9,285 nt of DNA from Caryophanales bacterium UBA6769 (GTDB lineage: Bacteria > Bacillota > Bacilli > Bacillales > UBA6769), in contig DKGN01000076.1 in NCBI GenBank assembly GCA_002453275.1, positions 1 to 9,285 on the forward strand, given 5' to 3'. Shown in pieces: positions 1-6,097 of this stretch (the first letter of the stretch is position 1; each line of letters opens with the position of its first letter). The notes under the pieces are model-generated. The model made no database searches. It worked only from the letters and a program-made list of their open reading frames with translations, and had not been told where the DNA came from. The translations under genes and the position numbers were made by a program.

Positions 1-194
1 TATTGTGGCTCTTCATCTTCGATTTCCTGTAAACGTATATTGACAGAATCCACAACCATTTGCGTCTGTTGTGCAGCTTGTTGAAACATTTGTTTTGCTT
101 TTTGATTATCTGTTTGTAGCGCGAATGACTCTAAACTTGCTTGTGCACTTTTTAGACCTGCAACTGTCTGCCTTACTTGATTTACTACAGTCAC
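1..194 (-). CDS. DUF1657 small protein, partial (C-terminal end outside window)
   Basis: Reading the minus strand from a GTG at 194 gives VTVVNQVRQTVAGLKSAQAS and continues without a stop for 64 codons to the left edge, ending in ..QEIEDEEPQ. This pattern (T-V-x-x-Q-V-x-Q-T-x-A-x-L-K-x-A-Q-A-S-L-E-x-F-A-L-Q-T) matches from memory the DUF1657 family, roughly 65-70-residue proteins of spore-forming Bacillota often found near spoVA-type genes, so only a few C-terminal residues should be missing. A ribosome binding site AAAGGGAGG lies 8 bases before the GTG. The sequence is helical, Gln/Ala-rich, and has no signal peptide or membrane segment. The family's biochemical role is unknown to me; a link to the developing spore is inference from family context. 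I found no convincing sigma-G or sigma-A promoter between 195 and 290. The identity is fairly secure and the function is not. Confidence 0.8.
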   Translation of the reverse strand, partial: MTVVNQVRQTVAGLKSAQASLESFALQTDNQKAKQMFQQAAQQTQMVVDSVNIRLQEIEDEEPQ

Positions 195-290
195 GAAAAC
201 GCCTCCCTTTATCCCAAAAATTTCTTAACAGTATATAATTTAAACAGTATTAACGAAGTCTATGCGTGTTAGTTTTAACCAGAAAAAAGA

Positions 291-319
291 CCCCTAATTG
301 TTAGTTGAACAATTAGGGG
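291..319 (-). terminator. Rho-independent terminator of the ehu operon
   Basis: Two 12-base arms (291-302 and 308-319) are perfect inverted repeats, CCCCTAATTGTT and AACAATTAGGGG, around a 5-base loop. On the minus strand the stem is followed by TCTTTTTTCT, the T-tract expected of an intrinsic terminator. It sits 12 bases past the ehuA stop codon and before the DUF1657 gene, which runs the same way, so it separates the two units. Confidence 0.92.
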
Positions 320-331
320 CTGCAATTCAAT

Positions 332-1123
332 TTAAGTCGTTTGCATTTGATTATTTGTAAATCTACCTAAAAAAGATCGGAGACGTTCACTATTTGGATT
401 ATTTAATAATTGTGATGGTGGTCCTTCCGATTCAATTATCCCATCATTTAAAAATAAAATTCGATCAGCAATATCTTTTGCGAAGTCCATTTCATGAGTG
501 ACTAAAATCATCGCCATATCGCCAGCTTCTGCCAAATCACGGATAACCTCCAACACTTCACCAACAAGTTCCGGATCTAACGCTGAGGTCACTTCATCAA
601 ATAACATAATTTTTGGTCTCATCACTAAGGCTCTTGCCATCGCTACACGTTGTTTTTGGCCACCCGATAATTGTTCTGGATATAACGCAATTTTATCAAT
701 GAGACCGACCTTCTCTAGCATTTCTAGCGAGCGTTGTTTTGCCAAATCTTTCGGTTCATTTTTAACATGGATAGGAGCTGACATGCAGTTTTCCAAGACT
801 GTCATATGCGGAAATAAATTAAAGTGTTGAAACACCATACCAATATCTCCTCTTACTTTCCGCAAATGCTTTTCATTTGCTGTAATCAGCCGTCCGGCTT
901 TTTCCATTTGCCATAAGTTTTTTCCGTCAACGTAGATTGTGCCTGATGTCGGCCGTTCCAGTGTCATCAGCAAACGAATAATTGTCGTTTTTCCTGAGCC
1001 ACTAGGACCGATTAATGCCACCTTTTCTGTCGGTGAAATGTTTAAATTAATCCCTTTCAATACTTCGACATCACCGAAAGATTTATACACATTCTCATAT
1101 GTTACGATTGGATCAGCAACCAC
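332..1123 (-). CDS. ehuA: Ectoine/hydroxyectoine-type ABC transporter, ATP-binding protein EhuA
   Basis: This is the ATPase of a polar amino acid-type importer; it energises the EhuC/EhuD permease from the cytoplasmic face. Numbering from the longest ORF (ATG at 1129), the motifs are Walker A GPSGSGKTT (41-49), Q-loop Gln101 in VFQHFNLFPHM, signature LSGGQKQR (154-161), Walker B IMLFDE (174-179) and H-loop His212 in LVTHEM. An insertion before the Q-loop (about 73-92) is shared with HisP/EhuA-like subunits. I prefer the GTG at 1123: AAAAGGAG ends 7 bases before it but only 1 base before the ATG at 1129, so the protein would be 263 residues, starting VVADPIVTYENV. It follows ehuD by a short gap and is last in the operon. 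Nucleotide-binding subunits are poorly substrate-specific, so the Ehu name rests mainly on ehuB, ehuC and gene order. Confidence 0.88.
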   Translation of the reverse strand: MVADPIVTYENVYKSFGDVEVLKGINLNISPTEKVALIGPSGSGKTTIIRLLMTLERPTSGTIYVDGKNLWQMEKAGRLITANEKHLRKVRGDIGMVFQHFNLFPHMTVLENCMSAPIHVKNEPKDLAKQRSLEMLEKVGLIDKIALYPEQLSGGQKQRVAMARALVMRPKIMLFDEVTSALDPELVGEVLEVIRDLAEAGDMAMILVTHEMDFAKDIADRILFLNDGIIESEGPPSQLLNNPNSERLRSFLGRFTNNQMQTT

Positions 1124-1130
1124 GAGCATT

Positions 1131-1138
1131 CTCCTTTT
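1131..1138 (-). promoter_or_regulatory. Ribosome binding site deciding the ehuA start
   Basis: AAAAGGAG on the minus strand. Its distance to the ATG at 1129 is one base, too close for normal initiation, whereas the in-frame GTG at 1123 is 7 bases away. This supports the two-residue-shorter form of EhuA. Confidence 0.6.
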
Positions 1139-1149
1139 GAAAACATTTT

Positions 1150-1848
1150 TTATGCAGGCTTTGAACCTACAACTTGTTTTTTATTAAAATTTCGGTTGTA
1201 TTTTTTTTCTAATTTATTAATTAAAAGTGCAGACGGATAACTTAATGTTAAAAATAATAGTGCAACAATCGTTAATGGCTCTAAATATTTCCAATAAATT
1301 GATCCGTACTCATTGGCTAAATGCAACATCCCAATGACTCCAATCGTCGAAGCAAGTGGAACCTCTTTAAACATAATAATTAAATAATTTCCAAGCATCG
1401 GAATGGTTGGTGGGATCGCTTGCGGTAAAATAATTGATGTCCATTTCTTTTGTATGGAAAAGTTTAACGCTTTTGCGGCTTCCCACTGTCCTTTGTCAAC
1501 CGATTCAATGCCCGAGCGATAGACCTCAGCAATATACGTACTAAAGTGCAGACCTAAACCTAAGGTAGCCGCAACAAATGGATGTAATGTTACCCCTATT
1601 CCAGGAACGAGTGGCCATGCATAATAAATGAAAAAAAGTTGCACGAGTGGTGGGGTTGAGCGAATAAATTCAATAATCCAATACACAAACCATTGAAACA
1701 CTTTACCTGGAATTTGCCGAATTAATAACCAAACAAACCCAAAAATAAGGGCAAATAAATAACATGTAATTGTTAAAATTAACGTAATCCCAATTCCCTT
1801 AACAACATAAGGAAATGCATCTGCAAATACACTCCAACTCCATTCCAT
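1150..1848 (-). CDS. ehuD: Ectoine/hydroxyectoine-type ABC transporter permease EhuD
   Basis: One of two membrane subunits of the importer, a 232-residue HisM/GlnP-type permease. Hydrophobic segments lie at roughly 20-43, 66-82, 90-106, 153-173 and 192-211, the five-helix pattern of this family. The conserved periplasmic-side signature EFIRSTPPLVQLFF (60-73) and the cytoplasmic EAA loop QWEAAKALNFS..ILPQAIP (121-146), which contacts the ATPase, are present. The loop has Asn where most importers have Gly (EAAxALN), as does EhuC. The ATG at 1848 overlaps the ehuC stop by one base (TAATG), with AAAGGAG about 10 bases upstream, so translation is probably coupled to ehuC. The C-terminus is basic (KKYNRNFNKK), fitting a cytoplasmic tail. 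Assignment to EhuD rather than another amino acid permease depends on the operon context. Confidence 0.87.
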   Translation of the reverse strand: MEWSWSVFADAFPYVVKGIGITLILTITCYLFALIFGFVWLLIRQIPGKVFQWFVYWIIEFIRSTPPLVQLFFIYYAWPLVPGIGVTLHPFVAATLGLGLHFSTYIAEVYRSGIESVDKGQWEAAKALNFSIQKKWTSIILPQAIPPTIPMLGNYLIIMFKEVPLASTIGVIGMLHLANEYGSIYWKYLEPLTIVALLFLTLSYPSALLINKLEKKYNRNFNKKQVVGSKPA

Positions 1849-2513
1849 TAGTTTGCGACTCCTTTCTTAGCCATCCGTTCAAACTTCCGCGTTAATCCAA
1901 TAAGTGGTAAGGCTAGAATGAAATAAAATAAAAGAATGAGTAAATATACGATAGGTGCTTCGGATAAATGAGTACTTCGGTAAATATCCCCGTAATACAA
2001 AATATCTGTCAAACCAATGAGAGATACGAGTGAAGTTGCCTTTAATAGGTGAATCATGTAGTTGCCAAATTCCGGGAGCATCATACGAATCGCTTGCGGT
2101 AAAATAACGATTCGCATTCTTTGGAATCGCGACATATTTAAAGCAATTGCTGCTTCTGTTTGACCGTGCGACACGGATAGGATTGAAGTACGCACAATTT
2201 CTGACATGTAAGCGCCGTAATTAAGAGAGATCGCAAGAATACCAGCCCATATATCGCTACCTAAATGGATTCCAAACAAACCTGGCAGAGCGTAAGAAAA
2301 CCAAAACAATTGGACAATTAATGATGTACCTCTAAAAAGTTCAATATAACCTGTCGTAAACGTACTTAAAATTTTGCTTTGGGATAATCGACAAAACCCA
2401 GCTATAAAAGCAATACCGTAAGCGAGGAATGCTGAAGCGATTAAAATTAGAAATGTTATATGTAAGCCCTTCATTAATTCTGATAAAATGTCACTTAGCT
2501 CATTAATTGCCAT
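1848..2513 (-). CDS. ehuC: Ectoine/hydroxyectoine-type ABC transporter permease EhuC
   Basis: The second membrane subunit of the importer. Hydrophobic segments lie at about 19-41, 63-80, 87-106, 155-172 and 187-207. YIELFRGTSLIVQLFWFSYALP (57-78) is very like EhuC of Sinorhizobium as I recall it, and the EAA loop EAAIALNMSRFQRMRIVILPQ carries the same Asn substitution as EhuD. The start is uncertain. The ORF opens GTG-ATG at 2516/2513, but the only ribosome binding site, GAGGTGAT (2519-2512), overlaps both codons; 8 bases past GAGG is an ATT codon (2507). I list the ATG at 2513 (221 residues). The gene follows ehuB by about 85 bases containing a hairpin and overlaps ehuD by one base. The product should pair with EhuD as a heterodimer; the substrate is inferred from ehuB. 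Confidence 0.87.
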   Translation of the reverse strand: MAINELSDILSELMKGLHITFLILIASAFLAYGIAFIAGFCRLSQSKILSTFTTGYIELFRGTSLIVQLFWFSYALPGLFGIHLGSDIWAGILAISLNYGAYMSEIVRTSILSVSHGQTEAAIALNMSRFQRMRIVILPQAIRMMLPEFGNYMIHLLKATSLVSLIGLTDILYYGDIYRSTHLSEAPIVYLLILLFYFILALPLIGLTRKFERMAKKGVAN

Positions 2514-2531
2514 CACCTCGTTTTAATAAAG

Positions 2532-2566
2532 AAAGGTCAGATCCTATTGAAGGTAACCTGACCTTT
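2532..2566 (-). terminator. Intercistronic hairpin between ehuB and ehuC (attenuator or mRNA-processing stem)
   Basis: AAAGGTCAG (2532-2540) and CTGACCTTT (2558-2566) form a 9-base perfect stem with a 17-base loop. On the minus strand the stem runs into CTTTATTAAAA, an imperfect T-tract, so partial termination is plausible. Hairpins just after the binding-protein gene are common in ABC operons, where they keep the binding protein in excess over the permease. Partial termination versus 3'-end stabilisation of ehuB mRNA cannot be told from sequence. Confidence 0.6.
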
Positions 2567-2598
2567 TCCGCAAATGTATCAATCAAAGTATATTACTT

Positions 2599-3465
2599 TT
2601 AATACTGCTCTCCGCTGCAAATTTTGTCTGTTGTAATCTCCGCATCAGGAACGGTAAATCCATAATTCCCCGCAAGTTCATCTATCGTGCCATCTTCTTT
2701 TAATTTTGCTAAAGCTTCATTGTAAGCATCTTTTAATTTTTCATTATCTTTTCTAAATGCTGGAGCTCCATAACTCGGGATTCCTTCAATATCTGGTTGT
2801 TCAAATTTTTCAACAAATTCTAGCTTATCTGTATTTGCTGACTCTAAAGCTTGTTTTATCGTCATTTCTGTTGCTGTCGTTACATGGGCACGCCCTGATT
2901 CAACCGCAGAAAATGAAGCAGGTATATCAGGTACGCTCATAATTTGGTCCTTGCTAACTCCCTCTCTTATTAGAAAGTCATTTTCGGTAGCACCAGCCAT
3001 GACAGCAACCTTAATGTCAGGGTTATTAGCAATGTCTTTATAGCTGAGCAAATTCTCAGGGTTACCTGTTTGAACGACCATCCCTTCCCCGTATTGAATT
3101 TCAGGCTCTGCAAAAGCAGCATTTTCACACCGGTCTGGCTCAATCGCCATTCCTGCCGTAATAACATCAAATTTCCCAGCATTTAGCCCAGGAATTAACT
3201 GCCCGAAATCAGCTAGATGGCCTTCTACATTGTCTATACCTAATTCTTTAAAAACAGCTTTTGCAATATCTACTGCAGCGCCTTTTAATTCATCACCATC
3301 TTTATAAGCATATGGAGCCTCATTAGCAAACCCGACGTTTACAGTTCCTTTCTCCTGAAGCTTCGCAAGTACATCCTGATCCTCACTACCAGCCTCTTTT
3401 GAACCACATGCTGTCATAATTAAAACAGTTATTAAAAGTGCAAAGATCCTTAAATATTTTCTCAC
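2599..3465 (-). CDS. ehuB: Ectoine/hydroxyectoine-type ABC transporter substrate-binding lipoprotein EhuB
   Basis: The solute receptor of the importer, anchored to the outer face of the membrane. Residues 1-19 are a lipoprotein signal (MRKYLR, hydrophobic core, IMTA|C) with lipid-modified Cys20; Met at -3 of the lipobox is slightly unusual. The rest is a family 3 extracellular binding protein of about 269 residues. It resembles EhuB in GFANEAPY (45-52), DFGQLIPGL (86-94), the TAGMAIEPDRC block (103-113), NPDIKVAVMAGATE (148-161), YGAPAFRK, and a final TT.K.C. From memory of Sinorhizobium EhuB, ligand-contact positions map to Glu49, Tyr52, Phe87, Ala107 and Arg112; Ala107 replaces an aromatic residue. 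Cys113 and Cys283 could form a disulfide. The GTG start follows AAAGGGAGG at about 6 bases. It is first in the operon. Substrate could be ectoine, hydroxyectoine or another zwitterion. Confidence 0.87.
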   Translation of the reverse strand: MRKYLRIFALLITVLIMTACGSKEAGSEDQDVLAKLQEKGTVNVGFANEAPYAYKDGDELKGAAVDIAKAVFKELGIDNVEGHLADFGQLIPGLNAGKFDVITAGMAIEPDRCENAAFAEPEIQYGEGMVVQTGNPENLLSYKDIANNPDIKVAVMAGATENDFLIREGVSKDQIMSVPDIPASFSAVESGRAHVTTATEMTIKQALESANTDKLEFVEKFEQPDIEGIPSYGAPAFRKDNEKLKDAYNEALAKLKEDGTIDELAGNYGFTVPDAEITTDKICSGEQY

Positions 3466-3488
3466 TATGAACCTCCCTTTAAATTTCC

Positions 3489-3526
3489 TTTGTTAAACAA
3501 AACAACGATTGTTAAAAGCATAACAA
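3489..3526. promoter_or_regulatory. Cluster of three overlapping TTGTT/AACAA dyads upstream of ehuB (candidate operator)
   Basis: Three adjoining inverted repeats are built from the same half-site: TTTGTT-A-AACAAA (3489-3501), AACAA-CGA-TTGTT (3501-3513) and TTGTTA-AAAGCA-TAACAA (3509-3526). They lie 24-61 bases upstream of the ehuB start and cover the proposed -10 box and start point, the usual place for a repressor operator. The repeats are seen directly; binding by a regulator is inference, and no regulator gene is in the window. AT-rich sequence raises the chance of accidental dyads. Confidence 0.45.
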
Positions 3527-3545
3527 CCGATAAAATAATCTGCAA
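3517..3545 (-). promoter_or_regulatory. Candidate sigma-A promoter of the ehuBCDA operon
   Basis: On the minus strand, TTGCAG (3545-3540), a 17-base spacer and TATGCT (3522-3517), preceded by TGT to make an extended -10. The start point would be near 3510, giving a leader of about 45 bases. A weaker alternative is TTGTAA with 18 bases to TATTTT slightly upstream. The match to consensus is moderate, so exact placement is uncertain. Confidence 0.4.
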
Positions 3546-3686
3546 ACAGCATATATTACAAATATTCCGAATGAAAGGATAACAAAATGTATTTGGATTA
3601 TTTACCGACACTCTATCTTTTACTTCTTCCTTTATAAGTCCGTTTACTTCGCTATGCTCGTTTCAATAAAACTCAATTGCAATTAA

Positions 3687-3732
3687 AAAAGACTAAACTT
3701 CGTATAAAAAACACTACAAAGTTTAGTCTTTT
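3687..3732 (-). terminator. Rho-independent terminator after dfrA
   Basis: Perfect 14-base arms AAAAGACTAAACTT (3687-3700) and AAGTTTAGTCTTTT (3719-3732) enclose an 18-base loop. On the minus strand the stem ends in a run of six T's. It begins 10 bases past the dfrA stop and closes the trhO-thyA-dfrA group. The loop is long and the stem AT-rich, so efficiency may be moderate. Confidence 0.85.
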
Positions 3733-3741
3733 CGAACACGC

Positions 3742-4227
3742 TTATACTTTTTCGTAAATTAAAAATTCATAGTCATAAGGATTTTTTTCGTTTCTAATTC
3801 CTTGTTCTCTAGACACTATCTTCCACTCTTCACTATCAAATGGTGGAAAGTACGTATCTCCAGCAAATGTTTCATATATGTGCGTAATATACAATCGATC
3901 GGCATAAGGTAAAAGTTGTTGAAAAATCTCGGTTCCGCCGATGACAAAATATTCCTCATCGTTATCGTTCATTAACGCTAACGCCTCATCAACAGAATGA
4001 ATAACGATACAATTTTCAGCTTTATAATTTTGATCCCTTGTTAGAATAACATTTTTACGGTTCGGAAGGGGCCGGCCAATCGATTCATACGTTTTTCTTC
4101 CCATAATAATTGTGTGACCGGTTGTCGTTTTCTTAAAGTATGCTAAATCGGCAGGTAAATGCCAAGGCATGTCATTATTAAGTCCAATGACCCGGTTCTC
4201 ATCCATCGCGACTAAGAAAGAAATCAT
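3742..4227 (-). CDS. dfrA: Dihydrofolate reductase
   Basis: Reduces dihydrofolate to tetrahydrofolate with NADPH in the cytoplasm, completing the cycle opened by thymidylate synthase. The 161-residue length is normal for the bacterial chromosomal enzyme. Family features include N-terminal ISFLVAMDENRVIG, the substrate loop MPWHLPADLAYFK with the catalytic acid at Asp27, MGRKTYESIGRPLPNRKNVILT (42-63) forming part of the NADPH site, and VIGGTEIFQQ (95-104). Phe102 lies where trimethoprim-resistant enzymes often carry Tyr, so this looks like the ordinary sensitive type; that is inference. The ATG at 4227 overlaps the thyA stop as ATGA, so translation is likely coupled. thyB-dfrA adjacency is also found in Bacillus subtilis. 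The gene is also called folA. Identity is secure. Confidence 0.97.
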   Translation of the reverse strand: MISFLVAMDENRVIGLNNDMPWHLPADLAYFKKTTTGHTIIMGRKTYESIGRPLPNRKNVILTRDQNYKAENCIVIHSVDEALALMNDNDEEYFVIGGTEIFQQLLPYADRLYITHIYETFAGDTYFPPFDSEEWKIVSREQGIRNEKNPYDYEFLIYEKV

Positions 4228-5018
4228 ACGGAAACCTCACCCTTAATATGAGGGTCTGGGTTATAGTTATCAATTTCAAAATCTTCGAATGAAAAGTCGA
4301 AAATTGAGCTTACTTCTGGATTAATGCCTAACGTCGGCAATGGCTTTGGTGTCCGTTCCAATTGGAGCTTCACTTGCTCAATATGGTTCATGTAAATATG
4401 TGTGTCACCAAAGGTATGCACAAATTCTCCTAGTTCCAATCCACAAACTTGTGCGATCATCATCGTGAGCAACGAATAGGACGCAATGTTAAAAGGCACA
4501 CCTAAAAAGACGTCTGCACTTCGCTGATAAAGCTGACACGAGAGTTTCCCATCAGCAACATAAAATTGAAAGAGACAGTGACAAGGTGGCAAAGCCATGT
4601 CATTCACATCAGCTACGTTCCAAGCGCTTACCAATAGTCTTCTTGAATGAGGATTTTCCTTTATTTGATTGACTACTTGTGAAATTTGATCAATCGTTCC
4701 GCCTTCCCCATCTGGCCATGAACGCCATTGCTTACCATAAACCGGACCTAATTCTCCGTTTTCATCTGCCCATTCATTCCAAATCCGCACACCATTTTCA
4801 TTCAAATATCGGATATTCGTATCTCCACGTAAAAACCATAATAATTCATAAATAATAGAACGTATGTGGAGCTTTTTTGTCGTTAAAAGTGGAAACCCTT
4901 TTGCTAAATCAAAACGCATTTGATAACCAAATACACTTTTTGTGCCAGTCCCCGTTCGGTCCATTTTTTCTGTACCGTTATCTAAAATATGCTGACATAA
5001 GTCAAGGTATTGTTTCAT
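4224..5018 (-). CDS. thyA: Thymidylate synthase (ThyA type)
   Basis: Methylates dUMP to dTMP using 5,10-methylenetetrahydrofolate, releasing dihydrofolate for the downstream dfrA product. From the ATG at 5018 the protein has 264 residues, the same as the E. coli enzyme. The catalytic nucleophile is Cys146 in LPPCHCLFQFYV. Other signatures are RTGTGTKSVFGYQMRFDL (21-38), WFLRGDTNIRYL (61-72), the GPVYGKQWR block (91-99), CQLYQRSADVFLGVPFNIASYS (161-182, phosphate Arg166) and HTFGDTHIYMNHIEQVKLQL (201-220). The frame opens 17 codons further upstream, but those residues do not fit the family; the 5018 start has AGGT 6 bases before it and AAGAGG directly against it. A weak promoter candidate, TTTACA-17-TGTAGA, lies in the 84-base gap after trhO. 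Identity is secure. Confidence 0.97.
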   Translation of the reverse strand: MKQYLDLCQHILDNGTEKMDRTGTGTKSVFGYQMRFDLAKGFPLLTTKKLHIRSIIYELLWFLRGDTNIRYLNENGVRIWNEWADENGELGPVYGKQWRSWPDGEGGTIDQISQVVNQIKENPHSRRLLVSAWNVADVNDMALPPCHCLFQFYVADGKLSCQLYQRSADVFLGVPFNIASYSLLTMMIAQVCGLELGEFVHTFGDTHIYMNHIEQVKLQLERTPKPLPTLGINPEVSSIFDFSFEDFEIDNYNPDPHIKGEVSV

Positions 5019-5063
5019 CCTCTTACCTGCCTCTCTACAGTAATGTTGCGGAATTATGTAAAT

Positions 5064-5087
5064 TCCCACCTAGAAATTTAGGTGGGA
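5064..5087 (-). terminator. Hairpin between trhO and thyA (weak terminator or structural element)
   Basis: TCCCACCTA (5064-5072) and TAGGTGGGA (5079-5087) make a perfect GC-rich 9-base stem with a 6-base loop. On the minus strand only ATTTAC follows, a poor T-tract, so full termination is doubtful. It lies 16 bases past the trhO stop and 45 bases before the thyA start. It could attenuate, stabilise trhO mRNA, or be the remnant of an unrelated element. Confidence 0.45.
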
Positions 5088-5102
5088 GTGAACTAGCTGT
5101 CA

Positions 5103-6026
5103 CTATGATGATTGTTGAAGCTCTCGCTTATACCTGTTTTTTGGATGCTGTCTACATTCATCAGAACACGAACGGTTATATTTAACTTCGCACTCTTCAC
5201 AACAAACGTGCTGTAAATTACAGTCAGGGTTTGCGCAATTTACATAACGGTCTTCTTTTTGTCCGCAATAATAGCAGCTTGCCACGATAATCTCTTCTTT
5301 TTGATTAATCGGAACAGATATTCTTTCATCAAATACATAGCATTTGCCGTCAAATAAATCTCCCTGAACATTTTCATCTTTACCGTACATGACGATCCCG
5401 CCGTGTAGCTGTGCAACATCTTTAAAGCCTTCTTCAAGTAAAAAACCAGTAAATTTTTCACAACGGATGCCACCTGTACAATAGGCGAGAATTTTTTTGT
5501 CTTTATGTTCACTCAAGTTCTCTCGAACCCATTGAGGCAACTCCCTGAACGCATCAACCTTAGGATTTATCGCACCGCGAAAATGTCCAATTGCATATTC
5601 GTAATCGTTTCTAGCGTCAAGAACGATGACATCATCTCGTTGCAATTGTTCATAAAATTCCTCAGGACTTAAATATTCCCCCGTTTTGTCATTCGGGTTA
5701 ATATCTTCTTCAAGACGTAGTGTAACGATTTCGTCTCGTGGACGAACGAACATCTTCTTGAAGGCATGGCCCTCATGCTCATCAATTTTAAATTCCATAT
5801 CAGAAAATCGTGGGTCACTATGCATCACTCGGATATACTCATCGGTTTGTTCGACAGTGCCAGACACCGTTCCATTGATTCCTTCTTCGGCAACGAGGAT
5901 TCTCCCCTTTAAACCAAGAGCTTTACAAAATGCAAGATGCTCTACAGCATACTCCTCATGATTTTCAATAGAAACGTACTTGTAATACAACAAGACTCGG
6001 TATGATTTTTTGCTTTCCAATAGCAA
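5103..6026 (-). CDS. trhO: tRNA uridine(34) hydroxylase, rhodanese-fold TrhO
   Basis: TrhO makes 5-hydroxyuridine at position 34 of certain tRNAs, the precursor of mo5U in bacilli, using oxygen. The 307-residue protein has the family layout: an acylphosphatase-like N-terminal domain (about 8-100, including LKGRILVAEEGINGT), a rhodanese domain (about 118-215) with catalytic Cys183 in YCTGGIRCEKF, and a Cys-rich C-terminus (Cys251, 254, 264, 269, 275, 276, 279, 287, 291) resembling a metal-binding module. It corresponds to B. subtilis YbfQ (UPF0176) as I recall. The start is TTG at 6026, 6 bases past the AGG core of AAAGGTGATG. An ATG at 6030 is in another frame and only 2 bases from that site. 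A promoter candidate lies upstream, and thyA follows after 84 bases. Identity is secure; the reaction is known from homologues. Confidence 0.93.
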   Translation of the reverse strand: MLLESKKSYRVLLYYKYVSIENHEEYAVEHLAFCKALGLKGRILVAEEGINGTVSGTVEQTDEYIRVMHSDPRFSDMEFKIDEHEGHAFKKMFVRPRDEIVTLRLEEDINPNDKTGEYLSPEEFYEQLQRDDVIVLDARNDYEYAIGHFRGAINPKVDAFRELPQWVRENLSEHKDKKILAYCTGGIRCEKFTGFLLEEGFKDVAQLHGGIVMYGKDENVQGDLFDGKCYVFDERISVPINQKEEIIVASCYYCGQKEDRYVNCANPDCNLQHVCCEECEVKYNRSCSDECRQHPKNRYKRELQQSS

Positions 6027-6062
6027 ACATCACCTTTCATATAAAATCAGTTACAACAAGAT

Positions 6063-6091
6063 ATCTTACCAAAAAATTAACGTCTTGCCAA
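6063..6091 (-). promoter_or_regulatory. Sigma-A promoter candidate for trhO(-thyA-dfrA)
   Basis: On the minus strand, TTGGCA (6091-6086), a 17-base spacer and TAAGAT (6068-6063), matching consensus at 5/6 and 4/6. Transcription would start near 6056, about 30 bases before the trhO TTG. The box lies directly after the aminotransferase stop codon, and no terminator is visible in this 71-base gap, so readthrough from upstream is also possible. Confidence 0.5.
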
Positions 6092-6097
6092 TGGAAT

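Noticed and set aside
498..1187. Two plus-strand open frames antisense to ehuA
   Set aside because: They mirror the conserved ABC ATPase codons, have no ribosome binding sites and resemble no protein.
5019..5069. 17-codon N-terminal extension of thyA to an upstream start
   Set aside because: The extra residues (MGIYIIPQHYCREAGKR) do not match the family; the start at 5018 gives the standard 264-residue enzyme.
5019..5102. Folate- or nucleotide-sensing riboswitch ahead of thyA
   Set aside because: The gap is only 84 bases and contains one simple hairpin; no multi-helix conserved core is present.
4877..5185. Plus-strand open frame of 102 codons across the thyA 5' end and trhO 3' end
   Set aside because: Lies antisense to two clear genes, crosses the intergenic hairpin and has no initiation signal or family resemblance.
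5964..6030. Short frame from the ATG at 6030 overlapping the trhO start
   Set aside because: Ends after about 21 codons, and its ATG is only 2 bases from the ribosome binding site, which fits the trhO TTG better.
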